A stretch of 64,000 nt of DNA from Calliopsis andreniformis (taxonomy: Eukaryota > Arthropoda > Insecta > Hymenoptera > Andrenidae): contig NC_135066.1 in NCBI RefSeq assembly GCF_051401765.1, forward strand, positions 24,617,501 through 24,681,500, read 5' to 3'. Position numbers and translations under genes: made by a program. The notes under the pieces were generated by a model. That model made no database searches. It was not told the DNA's origin and worked only from the letters and a program-made list of their open reading frames with translations. Positions 47,695 to 59,900 of this stretch are shown piece after piece (within the stretch, counting starts at the first letter, position 1; each line of letters starts with the position of its first letter).

Positions 47695-49875
47695 ATGAAA
47701 TATGTTCAGGTTATTATGGCGGACAAACGTATCAGAAAAGATTTCAGTTTATGTTCTGATCGTCATAAAAGAAGAATAGTCCAACACTATTTGAAAAATA
47801 TTGAGAGCAAAAATAATCACTCAAGGCAATCACTTCAGAACGAAATCAGACAACGCACTGATGAAGAATCGATAACACTCAACCAGCTTTCAACACAGTC
47901 ACATTTCTTAGAATGTAACAATGGATCAGACAATGAACTCAATAATTCACAAGAAGTTTACGAGTCCTGCGGCAATAGCAATGAAGATGATGAAGATCTT
48001 CAACAATTATTGGATGAAGATAATGTTTATTATCATTCTGTAGTTCATCAGGACTCATCCAGTGATGAGTCAGACAGTGTTATCGATTACAATGAACCAG
48101 ACAGCCAAACACTAAGAATGGATTTGTCCAACTGGGCACTTGAAAATAATATTACTCACAAAGCCATAAACGAACTTTTGAGGATATTTTCATCATACAT
48201 GCCCAAATGCTTACTTCCAAAGGATGCCAGGACGTTACTAAAGACTCCCCGTACAATTAATTGTACCAAAATACAAGGGGGAGATTGTTTACATTTTGGT
48301 GTAGGGCAAATTCTAAATTCATATGTTGAAATGTACGTTCAGGCGAATGTTAGCAGAGAACATATAGATCTGTCCTTAAATATTGACGGTTTGCCTTTAT
48401 CGAGGGCCTCTTCCAACAGCTTTTGGCCTATTTTAGTAGCGGATAATATTTTCAAACGGATAGAGATGGTTGGTGTATACTATGGGCACAAGAAACCACA
48501 ATCATCAAACGAGTTCCTGGAAAAATTCATCGATGAGATGACCTATTACATAAATAATGGGTTTATGTATAATAATAGTAAAATTACTATTAGTCTGTCC
48601 AAAATTATTTGCGATGCTCCAGCCAAATCATTCGCATTATATACAAAAGGTCATACAGGCTTCTCGAGTTGTTCGAAGTGTACAATTGTTGGTAAACTGA
48701 TTAATAAAACTATTTGTTTCCCGTATACCGAAATCTCTGCTAAACTTCGAACAGACGAAAATTTTGTACGGCAAAACGACGAAGAGTGCCATAGAGGTAC
48801 AACTTCTTTATTAAAAGTGCCAGGTATTGGACTAGTATCAAACGTGCCCCTTGATTACATGCATTTGATTTGTTTGGGGGTTGTGAAAAAGATGTTATTG
48901 TTGTGGATGAAGGGACCGTTGTCCGCAAGAATTGGTGGACAAGCCACAAATTCCATTTCGGATGAGTTAATCTTTGTAGGAAATTATATACCGCGAGAAT
49001 TTTCACGTAAACCAAGCAGTTTGATAGAAGTCCTATATTGGAAAGCTACCGAATTTCGGCAATTTTTACTTTATACGGGCCCCATTGTATTACGGCCTGT
49101 ACTTCAGAAAAAGGTTTACGAGCATTTTTCAACTCTGCATGTGGCTGTAACTATATTAGTCAGCCCTACACTAATTAACACCAAGCAGAATATTAAATAT
49201 GCAGAGGATTTGCTGAAATACTTCGTACAACATTTCGATGAAGTGTATGGGGAACAATACATTTCTCATAATGTCCATAATTTACTTCATGTCTGCAATG
49301 ATGTAAGAGAATTTGGAGTAGTAGACAATTTTAGTGCGTTTCCATATGAAAACTTTTTGGGAAGTTTAAAAAAATTGTTTTGAAAATCAGAGAAACCATT
49401 GCAGCAATTGGCCAGGCGTTATGGAGAAATACAGCAGAGATCTGTTCTCAAGACATCCTCAATATTGGAAAAATATTGTTTAAAAGGTTCCCATCACAAT
49501 GGGCCACTGTTACACATTTTTACAAACACAACAGTGAAACAGTATAAAATCTTGCAAAGTCATGGATTTTACATAAATTGTGACGATATTAAAAATAATT
49601 GTTTCATGATGATGGACGGAACGATTATTCAAATTTCAAACATAACTTTAATACAGACAGGAGAGGTTAATGTAATAGGCCACAAACGCAAAGTATCTGC
49701 TGATAACCTATATGAAAAACCCTGTCCATCATCATATCTGAAAATTTTTATTGTTTCAAGCGAGGTACGGTTGTTTCATTGGCCGGTATCACAAATAATG
49801 TGTAAAATGTGGAGTATTAAAATAAGGAACGGAACCCAACACTACGTTATGCCATTACGTCATAAACATGATTAA
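47695..49875 (+). pseudogene. TNP2/CACTA-like DDE transposase with one internal stop
   Basis: 727 in-frame codons broken only by TGA at 49381-49383 (codon 563). The second Met (47716, MADKRIRKDF) is the likelier start. An acidic Ser/Glu/Asp-rich N-terminal region (to about residue 145) precedes the conserved core: SLNIDGLPLSRASSNSFWPIL, ICDAPAKSFALYTKGHTGFSSCSKC (zinc-binding-type Cys pair), VPLDYMHLICLGVVKKML and ISHNVHNLLHVCNDVREFG with NFSAFPYENFLG. These are hallmarks of animal transposases related to plant En/Spm TNP2. It has far fewer lesions than its neighbours, so it is relatively young, or the TGA is an isolated recent hit. Confidence 0.8.
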
Positions 49876-50139
49876 AAATGGAAAGAGATTGTTATCTGTA
49901 GTAATACCCAATAAATATATCTATGTATGTATACATATATATACACTTTATATGTGCATGTACTTATTTCCATGTTCAGCTAAACATATAGTGACTTTCA
50001 TAGTTTAAAATTTGCTGATAGATGTGTGAAAAAAACGGAAATGAATTCTTCACTACTGAAAGAAATTTGAAATTGCTATGCTGTAAATCAGCAAAACCGA
50101 ACATATCAGTATAGGTTTAGCCATTTGTCCACAGATATG
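49876..50139. other. 3' flank of the transposase
   Basis: AT-rich with AATAAA at about 49909, a plausible polyadenylation signal 36 bp after the stop codon TAA (49873-49875). Confidence 0.5.
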
Positions 50140-50215
50140 TAAGCAATATTGCAGGAGTGCTGCCAATACAATCTTGCAGGAATATAGTGTGGCAATGTGG
50201 GTGCAATTTTACTGA

Positions 50216-50880
50216 GGCATTGTTACTGGAATATTGCACATCGATGTACGCGCAATATTACAGGAATATTGTAGGATCGTTGCCACCAGAATATTACACG
50301 GCAATGTGGGTGCAACCTTGCAGGAATGTTGTAGGATCGTTGCCACCAAAATATTGCATGGCAATGTGGGTGCAACCTTGCAGGAATGTTGTAGGATCGT
50401 TGCCACCAAAATATTGCATGGCAATGTGGGTGCAACCTTGCAGGAATGTTGTAGGATCGTTGCCACCAAAATATTGCATGGCAATGTGGGTGCAACCTTG
50501 CAGGAATGTTGTAGGATCGTTGCCACCAAAATATTGCATGGCAATGTGGGTGCAACCTTGCAGGAATGTTGTAGGATCGTTGCCACCAAAATATTGCATG
50601 GCAATGTGGGTGCAACCTTGCAGGAATGTTGTAGGATCGTTGCCACCACAATATTGCACGGCAATGTGGGTGCAACCTTGCAGGAATGTTGTAGGATCGT
50701 TGCCACCAGAATATTGCACGGCAATGTGGGTGCAACCTTGCAGGAATGTTGTAGGATCGTTGCCACCAAAATATTGCACGGCAATGTGGATGCAACCTTG
50801 CAGGAATGTTGTAGGATCGTTGTCACCAGAATATTGCATGGCAATGTGGGTGCAATATTGTAGGAATATTACATTGCAAC
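50216..50880. repeat. 60-bp minisatellite, about 11 copies
   Basis: The unit TTGCCACCAAAATATTGCAT plus about 40 bp (GGCAATGTGGGTGCAACCTTG...) repeats at exactly 60 bp from 50280 to 50860 with very few differences; flanking units are more diverged. It appears to be an amplification of one subterminal repeat of the surrounding transposon. Because 60 is divisible by three, five of six frames stay open; none is a gene. Confidence 0.93.
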
Positions 50881-50949
50881 CTGCAACATTGCAATATTGC
50901 AGCAACGTTCCTTCAACGCTCCTGCAATACAGTGTGCTGTGTGGGTATG

Positions 50950-51396
50950 CTACATTAGGCTAGAATAGCTGTTTGGACAAGTTTCGTGACATTTCGTTCA
51001 ATAACCATCGAGTTTCGTGAAATCTTGCACGTTTCACGGCGAAAGTCAACTTTGGGCGTGCAAGTAGGCTACATTAGGCTAGAATAGCTGTTTGGACAAG
51101 TTCCGTGACATTTCGTTCAATAACCATCGAGTTTCGTGAAATCTTGCACGTTTCACGGCGAAAGTCAACTTTCGGCGTGAAACTAGGCTACATTAGGCTA
51201 GAATAGCTGTTTGGACAAATTTCGCGACATTTCGTTCAATAACCATCGAGTTTCGTGAAATCTTGCACGTTTCACGGCGAAAGTCAACTTTCGGCGTGCA
51301 ACTAGGCTACATTAGGCTAGAATAGCTGTTTGGACACGTTCCGTGACATTTCGTTCAATGACCATCGAGTTTCGTGAAATCTTGCACGTTTTGCAA
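50950..51396. repeat. 119-bp tandem repeat, about 3.7 copies
   Basis: CTACATTAGGCTAGAATAGC begins at 50950, 51069, 51188 and 51307, exactly 119 bp apart, with few differences between copies. It shares blocks such as AGTTTCG, TGAAAT(C/A)TTGC, TTTCACG and GTC(A/G)ACTTT in the same order with the 118-bp satellite at 53990 and is a diverged relative. Confidence 0.92.
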
Positions 51397-51399
51397 TAG

Positions 51400-51939
51400 C
51401 TATACTAACTGTGATAATCATAACATGGTGATAATGAACATAATAATCGTGGAAATAACCTTAATAATCATTATTATAGCAATAATAATCGTAATAATAT
51501 CATAATAACCATAATAATCTTACTGATTATCATAATATCAAACATAAACATACTAAGAGCCATAATAATCATAACAATCATAACAGTAACCATAATGCAC
51601 CTGGAAATAGTCAGAATAATCAGTATAATAGCCATAATAACCATACTAATCATAGTAGCCATAATAACTGTAATAGTCATAACATCGTAATAATAAACAG
51701 AATAATGATAGAAATAACCTTAATAATCATTATCATAGCCATAATAATAGTAATAAACATAATCACCTTAATAATCTTTGTGATGATTATATTATTCGTC
51801 ATAATCATACTAAGAACCATAATAATCATAGTAATCGTCATAATAACCACACTAATCATAATAATCATAATATTAATGATAATAATCACAGCAACAGCCA
51901 TGATAGCCATAATAATCATAGTAATGGTTATACTAACTA
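51400..51939. repeat. ATAATC-type degenerate simple satellite, left block
   Basis: Variants of ATAATAATCATA and ATAACCATAAT follow one another throughout. Long Ile/Met-rich ORFs in both strands are artefacts. The block continues after the inserted solo LTR at 53362. Confidence 0.9.
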
Positions 51940-53361
51940 TGTTTAAAAAGCGGTTATATAACGGGCATTTGGCTCGTCCGCGAGATTCGTAATTTGTTGG
52001 TATACGTGACCGACCGAAGGTTGCCTTCGGTTGGAGCATCCGTTGTCCTAGCAATAAAACACGATCAGCTGTCGTATGACTTGTTTTTATCGTCAAAATT
52101 GAAGTTCAAACAAAGTAAGCGTTGTCGAGCAACGGTTTTGAACTTCAGGCTCGATGTCGAGTGGGGACATCGGAGCCTGAAGGAGAGAGAGAGTACATCG
52201 TACTACATTAGCACGAAATAAAAGATAATTTGTGAGCGCCGCGTAGTGGTAAAATTTGGCTCGTCTTCCGCTTCGCGGAGACACGCGCGGCTCTCGCCCC
52301 AGTCGTATTACGACAACCAAGCTTGAAACAGTCAGTGCGACCGTTCGTCAAGCGTACCTCAGCTAGCAAGTCTTCAGATTTCAAGTAGTTTGGTTACCAG
52401 ACACTTGAAATCTCACTAGCTCTCAAAAGCTGAACCACTGTCGCCGACCAACTAGGATTCTGCTCTGCTCAATTCGTACGTATACTACGTACGAAAGAGC
52501 ACCTGGTTTATCTTAGGGGACAATTGATCGAGATTTGCACTCTTGGAATCGGGGCCTGCCCTGATTCTCTGAGTCTCGTTTTCGTCTCGGAGCAACAAAG
52601 GCCGCTGCCTGTTGGATCCCTGAGAGACGGGTTACAACAGAGAGAGATAACGTACGTGCCTATCACCTCTGCGTTACTCGTGCTCTGCCACCCCGTTTAG
52701 AAGCAACCCCCGTGTGACGAATAGAAGCACACGGTGAGGTGAACGGAGTCGCGGAGCCTCTGGCCGTCCTTAGCCTCCAGGACCAGCAATTCGCTGGTTA
52801 TAGTGTGTCCCTCCGCTCACGAATCCCTAAGTTATTTGGATTCGTACGAAACGAACCTTTCTAAAAGGTGCAAGGCGAAGAGAAGAGGTCCCTCCTCGTC
52901 TCAAGCCACTCGCTCATCGACCTCTTCTTCGCACCAGAAGAAGAGTCGATAATACAGTCCACTGCATTACCTTTGCGTTACAGGCAAGGTATTGCTATCC
53001 CCTCCACATAGGCTCGTGAGCGAAGCCTGGAGTCGGGAATCTTCGGTATAGCTAGACTTCCACTCTCGCTTACCGCCGCGGTTCCGCCGCTATCTCTCTT
53101 TTTCAGACGCCAACGTCGCTAAAGGGGGCTAAGGCGTCGCCACCACCTCCCAAGGGCCCTCCGATCCACCACCGTCCACAGGAGCCGCCGAGGACCGGAG
53201 CCAACGCCCAGCCCCCAGAAACATAAAGTTTAAATAAACGTCGCTTACAAGCCCTTTTCAGGGCCGACAAAGAGTAAACTTGTGTATTCGTTTCTTTCGT
53301 ATTCCCTCCATCTCACCTTATCCGGACCCCGTTGGATCTCTTATTTTAAGCGATTCCAACA
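51940..53361 (+). repeat. LTR-A copy 4: complete 1.42-kb solo LTR
   Basis: Begins TGTTTAAAAAGCGG and ends GATTCCAACA. AACTA flanks it on both sides (51935-51939 and 53362-53366), a 5-bp target duplication; an unfilled version of the same site, TTATACTAACTATAATAATC, is visible at about 53747. Near the 3' end are AATAAA (about 53234) and the stem-loop GCCCTTTTCAGGGC (about 53250-53263). Hairpins lie at 52013-52031, 52101-52146 and 52146-52179. No coding sequence. Its size is very large for an insect LTR; the parent family is not in the window. Confidence 0.85.
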
Positions 53362-53989
53362 AACTATAATAATCGTAACAATCGTAATATTAAACAAAAT
53401 AATCATGGAAATAATCACGATAATCATTATTATAGCCATAATAATCATAATAATCATAATAGCCACTATAATCTTAATGATGAATCATAATATTCATCCT
53501 AATCATACTAAGAACCATAGTAATCATAACAATAGCCATAATAAACTTGGAAATAATCATAATAACCAGGATAATAGCCATAATAACCATAATAATCATA
53601 GTAGCCATAAAAATCTGAATGATGATAACAATAATCATACTAACAACATAATAATCATAGCAATCGTCATAATAACCACAATAATCATAATAACAATGAT
53701 AATAATCACAGCAACAACCATGATAGGCGAAATAATCATACTAATAGTTATACTAACTATAATAATCGTAACAATCGTAATAATAAAGAGAATAATCATT
53801 AAAATTATCTTAACAATCATTATTATAGCCATAATAATCATAATAATCATAATAGCCATAATAATCGTAGTGATGATCATAATATTCATCGTAATCATAC
53901 TAAGAACCATAATAATCATAACAATAACCATAATAAACTTGGAAATAATCATAATAAACATTATAAAAGCCATAATAACCGTAATAATA
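53362..53989. repeat. ATAATC-type degenerate simple satellite, right block
   Basis: Same composition and wording as 51400-51939. The 236-codon Ile/Asn/His-rich ORF is an artefact of the repeat. Confidence 0.9.
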
Positions 53990-56900
53990 TGATGAAATAT
54001 GGATGAAATATTGCGAATTTCCCGTCATACGTCGACTTTAACGTTAAACTACGCATTATACCACTGGAATATCTGTATGGCCTAGTTTCGAGTCATATTA
54101 GAGAAATATCGTGGCGCTGGATGAAATATTGCGAATTTCCCGTCACACGCCGATTTTAACGTTAAACTACGCATTACTTCACTGGAATCGGTGTATGGTC
54201 TAGTTTCGAGTCATAGTGGTGAAATATCGAGGCGCTGGATGAAATATTGCGACTTTCACGTCATACGTCGACTTTAACTTTAACTACGCATTATAACACT
54301 GGAGTCGATATATGGCCTAGTTTCGAGTCATGCGAGTGAAGTATCGCGGCGCTGGATCAAATATTGCGAATTTCACGTCATACGTCGACTTTAACATTAA
54401 ACTACGCATTATATCACTGGAATCACCGTATGGCCTAGTTTCGAGTCATATTATTGAAATATCGTGGCGCTGGATGAAATATTGCGAATTTCCCGTCCCA
54501 CGTGGACTCTAACGTTAAACTACGCATTATTTCACTGGAATTGGTGTATGGTCTAGTTTCGAGTCATATTAGTGGAATATGGCGGCGCTTGCTGAAATAT
54601 TGCGAATTTTCCGTCACACGTCGACTTTAACGTTAAACTCCGCATTATTTCACTGGAATCGGTGTATGGTCCAGTTTCGAGTCATAGTGGTGAAATATCG
54701 AGGCGCTAGATGAAATATTGCGAATTTCACGTCATACGTCCACATTAACGTTAAACTACGCATTATATCACTGGATTCGATGTATGGCCTAGTTTCGAGT
54801 CATACGAGTGAAATATCGTGGCGCTGGATCAAATATTGCCGTCACACGTCGACTTTAACGTTAAATTGCGCATTATATCAGTGGAATCCATGTCTGCCCT
54901 AGTTTCGAATCACATTAGTGGAATATTGTGGCGCTTGCTGAAATATTGCGTATTTTCGGTGATACGTTGACTTTAACGTTAAAGTACGCATTATATCACT
55001 GGAATCGCTGTATGGCCTAGTTTCGAGTCATACGAGTGAAATATCGAGGCGCTGGATGAAATATTGCGAATTTCACGTTATACGTCCACTTTAACGTTAA
55101 ACTACGCATTATATCACTGGAATCTCTGTATGGCCTAGTTTCGAGTCATATTATTGAAAAATCGTGGCGCTGGATGAAATATTGCGAATTTCCCGTCACA
55201 CGTCGACTTTATCGTTAAATTGCGCATTATATCACTGGAAACGATATATTGCCTAGTTTCGACACACATTAGTGGAATATTGTGGCGCTTGCTGAAATAT
55301 TGCGAATTTCCCGCCATACGTCGACTTTAACGTTAAAGTACGCATAATATCACTGGAATCGCTGTATGGCCTAGTTTCGAGTCATATTATTGAAATATCG
55401 AGGCACTGGATGAAATATTGCGAATTTCACGTCATACGTCGACTTTAACGTTAAACTACGCATTATTTCACTGGAGTCGATGTATGGCCTAGTTTCGAGT
55501 CATGCGAGTGAAATATCACGGCGCTGGATGAAATATTGCGAATTTCACGTCACACGTCGACTTTAACGTTAAACTACGCATTATTTCACTGGAGTCGATG
55601 TATGGCCTAGTTTCGAGTCATACGAGTGAAATATCGTGGCGCTGGATCAAATATTGCCGTCACACGTCGACTTTAACGTTAAATTGCGCATTATATCAGT
55701 GGAATCCATGTCTGCCCTAGTTTCGAATCACATTAGTGGAATATTGTGGCGCTTGCTGAAATATTGCGTATTTTCGGTGATACGTTGACTTTAACGTTAA
55801 AGTACGCATTATATCACTGGAATCGCTGTATGGCCTAGTTTCGAGTCATACGAGTGAAATATCGAGGCGCTGGATGAAATATTGCGAATTTCACGTTATA
55901 CGTCCACTTTAACGTTAAACTACGCATTATATCACTGGAATCTCTGTATGGCCTAGTTTCGAGTCATATTATTGAAAAATCGTGGCGCTGGATGAAATAT
56001 TGCGAATTTCCCGTCACACGTCGACTTTATCGTTAAATTGCGCATTATATCACTGGAAACGATATATTGCCTAGTTTCGACACACATTAGTGGAATATTG
56101 TGGCGCTTGCTGAAATATTGCGAATTTCCCGCCATACGTCGACTTTAACGTTAAAGTACGCATAATATCACTGGAATCGCTGTATGGCCTAGTTTCGAGT
56201 CATATTATTGAAATATCGAGGCACTGGATGAAATATTGCGAATTTCACGTCATACGTCGACTTTAACGTTAAACTACGCATTATTTCACTGGAGTCGATG
56301 TATGGCCTAGTTTCGAGTCATGCGAGTGAAATATCACGGCGCTGGATGAAATATTGCGAATTTCACGTCACACGTCGACTTTAACGTTAAACTACGCATT
56401 ATTTCACTGGAGTCGATGTATGGCCTAGTTTCGAGTCATGCGAGTGAAATATCGCAGCGCTGGATGAAATATTGCGAATTTCACGTCATACGTCGGCTTT
56501 AACCTTAAGCTACGCATTATATCACTGGAATCGCTGTATGGCCTAGTTTCGAGACATATAAGTGAAATATCGTGGCTCTGGATCCAATATTGCGAATTTC
56601 ACGTTATACGTCGTCTTTAACGTTAAAGTACGCATTATAACACTGGAATGGCTGTATGGCCCAGTTTCGAGTCATACGAGTAAAATATCGTGGCGCTGGA
56701 TGAAATATTGCGAATTTTCCGTCACACGTCGACTTCAACGTTAAAGTACGCATTATATCACTGGAATCGCCGTATGACCTAGTTTCGAGTCATACGAGTG
56801 AAATATCGTGGCGCTGTATGAAATATTGCGAATTTCCCGTCACACGTCGACTTTAACGTTAAACTCTGCATTATAACACTGGAAGCGATGTATGGCCTAG

Positions 56901-59900
56901 TTTCGAGACATAAGAGGAAACATCGTGGCGCTGGATGAAATATTGCTAATTTCTTGTCTTACGTCGACTTTAACGTTCAACTACGCAATATATCACTGGA
57001 ATCACAGTATGGTCTAGTTTCGAGTCATATTAGTGGAATATGGCGGCGCTTGCTGAAATATTGCGAATTTCCCGTCACACGTCGACTTTAACGTTAAGCT
57101 CCGCATTATTTCGCTGGAATCGGTGTATGGCCTAGTTTCGAGTCATAGTGGAGAAATATCGAGGCGCTGGATGAAATATTGCGAATTTCACGTCATACGT
57201 CGACTTTAACGTTAAACTATGCATTATAACACTGGAATCGTTGTATAGCCTAGTTTCGAGACATAAGAGGAAATATCGTGGCGCTGGATGAAATATTGCG
57301 AATTTCCCGTCACACGTCGACTTCAACGTTAAACTACGCATTATATCACTGGAATCACAGTATGGCCTAATTTCGAGTCATATTAGTGAAATATCGTGGC
57401 GCTGGATGAAATATTGCGAATTTCCCGTCCCACGTCGACTTTAACGTTAAACTACGCATTATTTCACTGGATTCGGTGTATAGTCCAGTTTCGAGTCATA
57501 GTGGTGAAATATCGAGGCGCTGGATGACATATTGGGAATTTCACGTCATACGTCGGCTTTAACGTTAAAGTACGCATTATATTACTGGAATCGCCGTATG
57601 GCCTAGTTTCGAGTCACATTAGTGGAATATTGCGGCGCTTGCTGAATTATTGCGAATTTCCCGTCACACGTCGACTTTAACGTTAAACTCCGCATTATTT
57701 CGCTGGAATCCGTGTACGGCCTAGTTTCGAGTCATAGTGGAGAAATATCGATGCGCTGGATGAAATATTGCGAATTTCACGTCATACGTCCACTTTAACG
57801 TTAAACTACGCATTATATCACTGGAATCTCTGTATGGCCTAGTTTCGAGTCATATTATTGAAAAATCGTGGCGCTGGATGAAATATTGCGAATTTCCCGT
57901 CACACGTCGACTTTATCGTTAAATTGCGCATTATATCACTGGAAACGATATATTGCCTAGTTTCGACACACATTAGTGGAATATTGTGGCGCTTGCTGAA
58001 ATATTGCGAATTTCCCGCCATACGTCGACTTTAACGTTAAAGTACGCATTATATCACTGGAATCGCTGTATGGCCTAGTTTCGAGTCATATTATTGAAAT
58101 ATGGAGGCACTGGATGAAATATTGCGAATTTCACGTCACACGTCGCCTTTGACGTTAAAGTACGCATTATAACACTGGAATCGCTGTATGGCCTAGTTTC
58201 GAGTCATACGAGTGAAGTATCGCGGCGCTGGATCAAATATTGCGAATTTCACGTCATACGTCGACTTTAACGTTAAACTACGCATAATATCACTGGAATC
58301 GCTGTATGGCCTAGGTTCGAGTCATATTATTGAAATATCGAGGCACTGGATGAAATATTGCGAATTTCACGTCATACGTCGACTTTAACGTTAAACTACG
58401 CATTATTTCACTGGAGTCGATGTATGGCCTAGTTTCGAGTCATGCGAGTGAAATATCGCGGCGCTGGATGAAATATTGCGAATTTCACGTCACACGTCGA
58501 CTTTAACGTTAAACTACGCATTATTTCACTGGAGTCGATGTATGGCCTAGTTTCGAGTCATGCGAGTGAAATATCGCAGCGCTGGATGAAATATTGCGAA
58601 TTTCACGTTATACGTCGGCTTTAACCTTAAGCTACGCATTATATCACTGGAGTCGCTGTATGGCCTAGTTTCGAGACATATAAGTGAAATATCGTGGCTC
58701 TGGATCCAATATTGCGAATTTCACGTTATACGTCGTCTTTAACGTTAAAGTACGCATTATAACACTGGAATGGCTGTATGGCCCAGTTTCGAGTCATACG
58801 AGTAAAATATCGTGGCGCTGGATGAAATATTGCGAATTTTCCGTCACACGTCGACTTCAACGTTAAAGTACGCATTATATCACTGGAATCGCCGTATGAC
58901 CTAGTTTCGAGTCATACGAGTGAAATATCGTGGCGCTGTATGAAATATTGCGAATTTCCCGTCACACGTCGACTTTAACGTTAAACTCTGCATTATAACA
59001 CTGGAAGCGATGTATGGCCTAGTTTCGAGACATAAGAGGAAACATCGTGGCGCTGGATGAAATATTGCGAATTTCCCGTCACACGTCGACTTCAACGTTA
59101 AACTACGCATTATATCACTGGAATCACAGTATGGCCTAATTTCGAGTCATATTAGTGAAATATCGTGGCGCTGGATGAAATATTCCGAATTTTCCGTCCC
59201 ACGTCGACTTTAACGTTAAACTACGCATTATTTCACTGGATTCGGTGTATGGTATAGTTTCGAATCGTAGTGGTGAAATATCGAGGCGCTGGATGAAATA
59301 CTGCGAATTTCACCTCATACGTCCACTTTAACGTTAAACTACGCATTATATCACTGGAATCGCTGTATGGCATAGTTTCGAGTCATGCGAGTGAAATATC
59401 GCGGCGCTGGATGAAATATTGCGAATTTCACGTCATACGTCGGCTTTAACGTTAAAGTACGCATTATATCACTGGAATCGCCGTATGGCCTAGTTTCGAG
59501 TCATACGAGTGAAATATCGCGGCGCTGGATGAAATATTGCGAATTTCACGTCACACGTCGACTTTAACGTTAAACTACGCATTATTTCACTGGAGTCGAT
59601 GTATGGCCTAGTTTCGAGTCATGCGAGTGAAATATCGCAGCGCTGGATGAAATATTGCGAATTTCACGTCATACGTCGACTTTAACGTTAAACTATGCAT
59701 TATAACACTGGAATCGTTGTATAGCCTAGTTTCGAGACATAAGAGGAAATATCGTGGCGCTGGATGAAATATTGCGAATTTCTTGTCTTACGTCGACTTC
59801 AACTTTAAACTACGCATGATATAACTGGAATATCTGTATGGCCTAGTTTCGAGTCATATTAGAGAAATATCGTGGCGCTGGATGAAATATTGCGAATTTC

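Larger units (their letters stand above)
45783..50945 (+). mobile_element. 5.2-kb DNA transposon with CCCACACAGCAC ends (CMC/EnSpm-like)
   Basis: The left end CCCACACAGCAC (45783-45794) returns inverted as GTGCTGTGTGGG ending at 50945, each followed inward by ATTGCAG-rich DNA. Subterminal repeats built on TTGCAGGA/TCCTGCAA occupy about 45800-46140 on the left and 50140-50940 on the right. The transposase gene at 47695-49875 lies between. An LTR-A fragment and a (TA)n tract are nested inside. Terminal and subterminal repeats enclosing a TNP2-like transposase resemble CACTA/EnSpm organisation. A target duplication is not visible. Confidence 0.65.

Noticed and set aside
50280..50880. Possible CRISPR-like array
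   Set aside because: The repeats are contiguous with no unique spacers, and the genome is eukaryotic.
50157..50963. Long overlapping ORFs (190-268 codons) in five frames
   Set aside because: They arise from an exact 60-bp repeat, a multiple of three, so stops are absent by periodicity; no protein family is recognised.
53282..53992. 236-codon Ile/Asn/His-rich ORF
   Set aside because: It lies across the LTR-A end and the ATAATC-type simple repeat; composition alone explains it.
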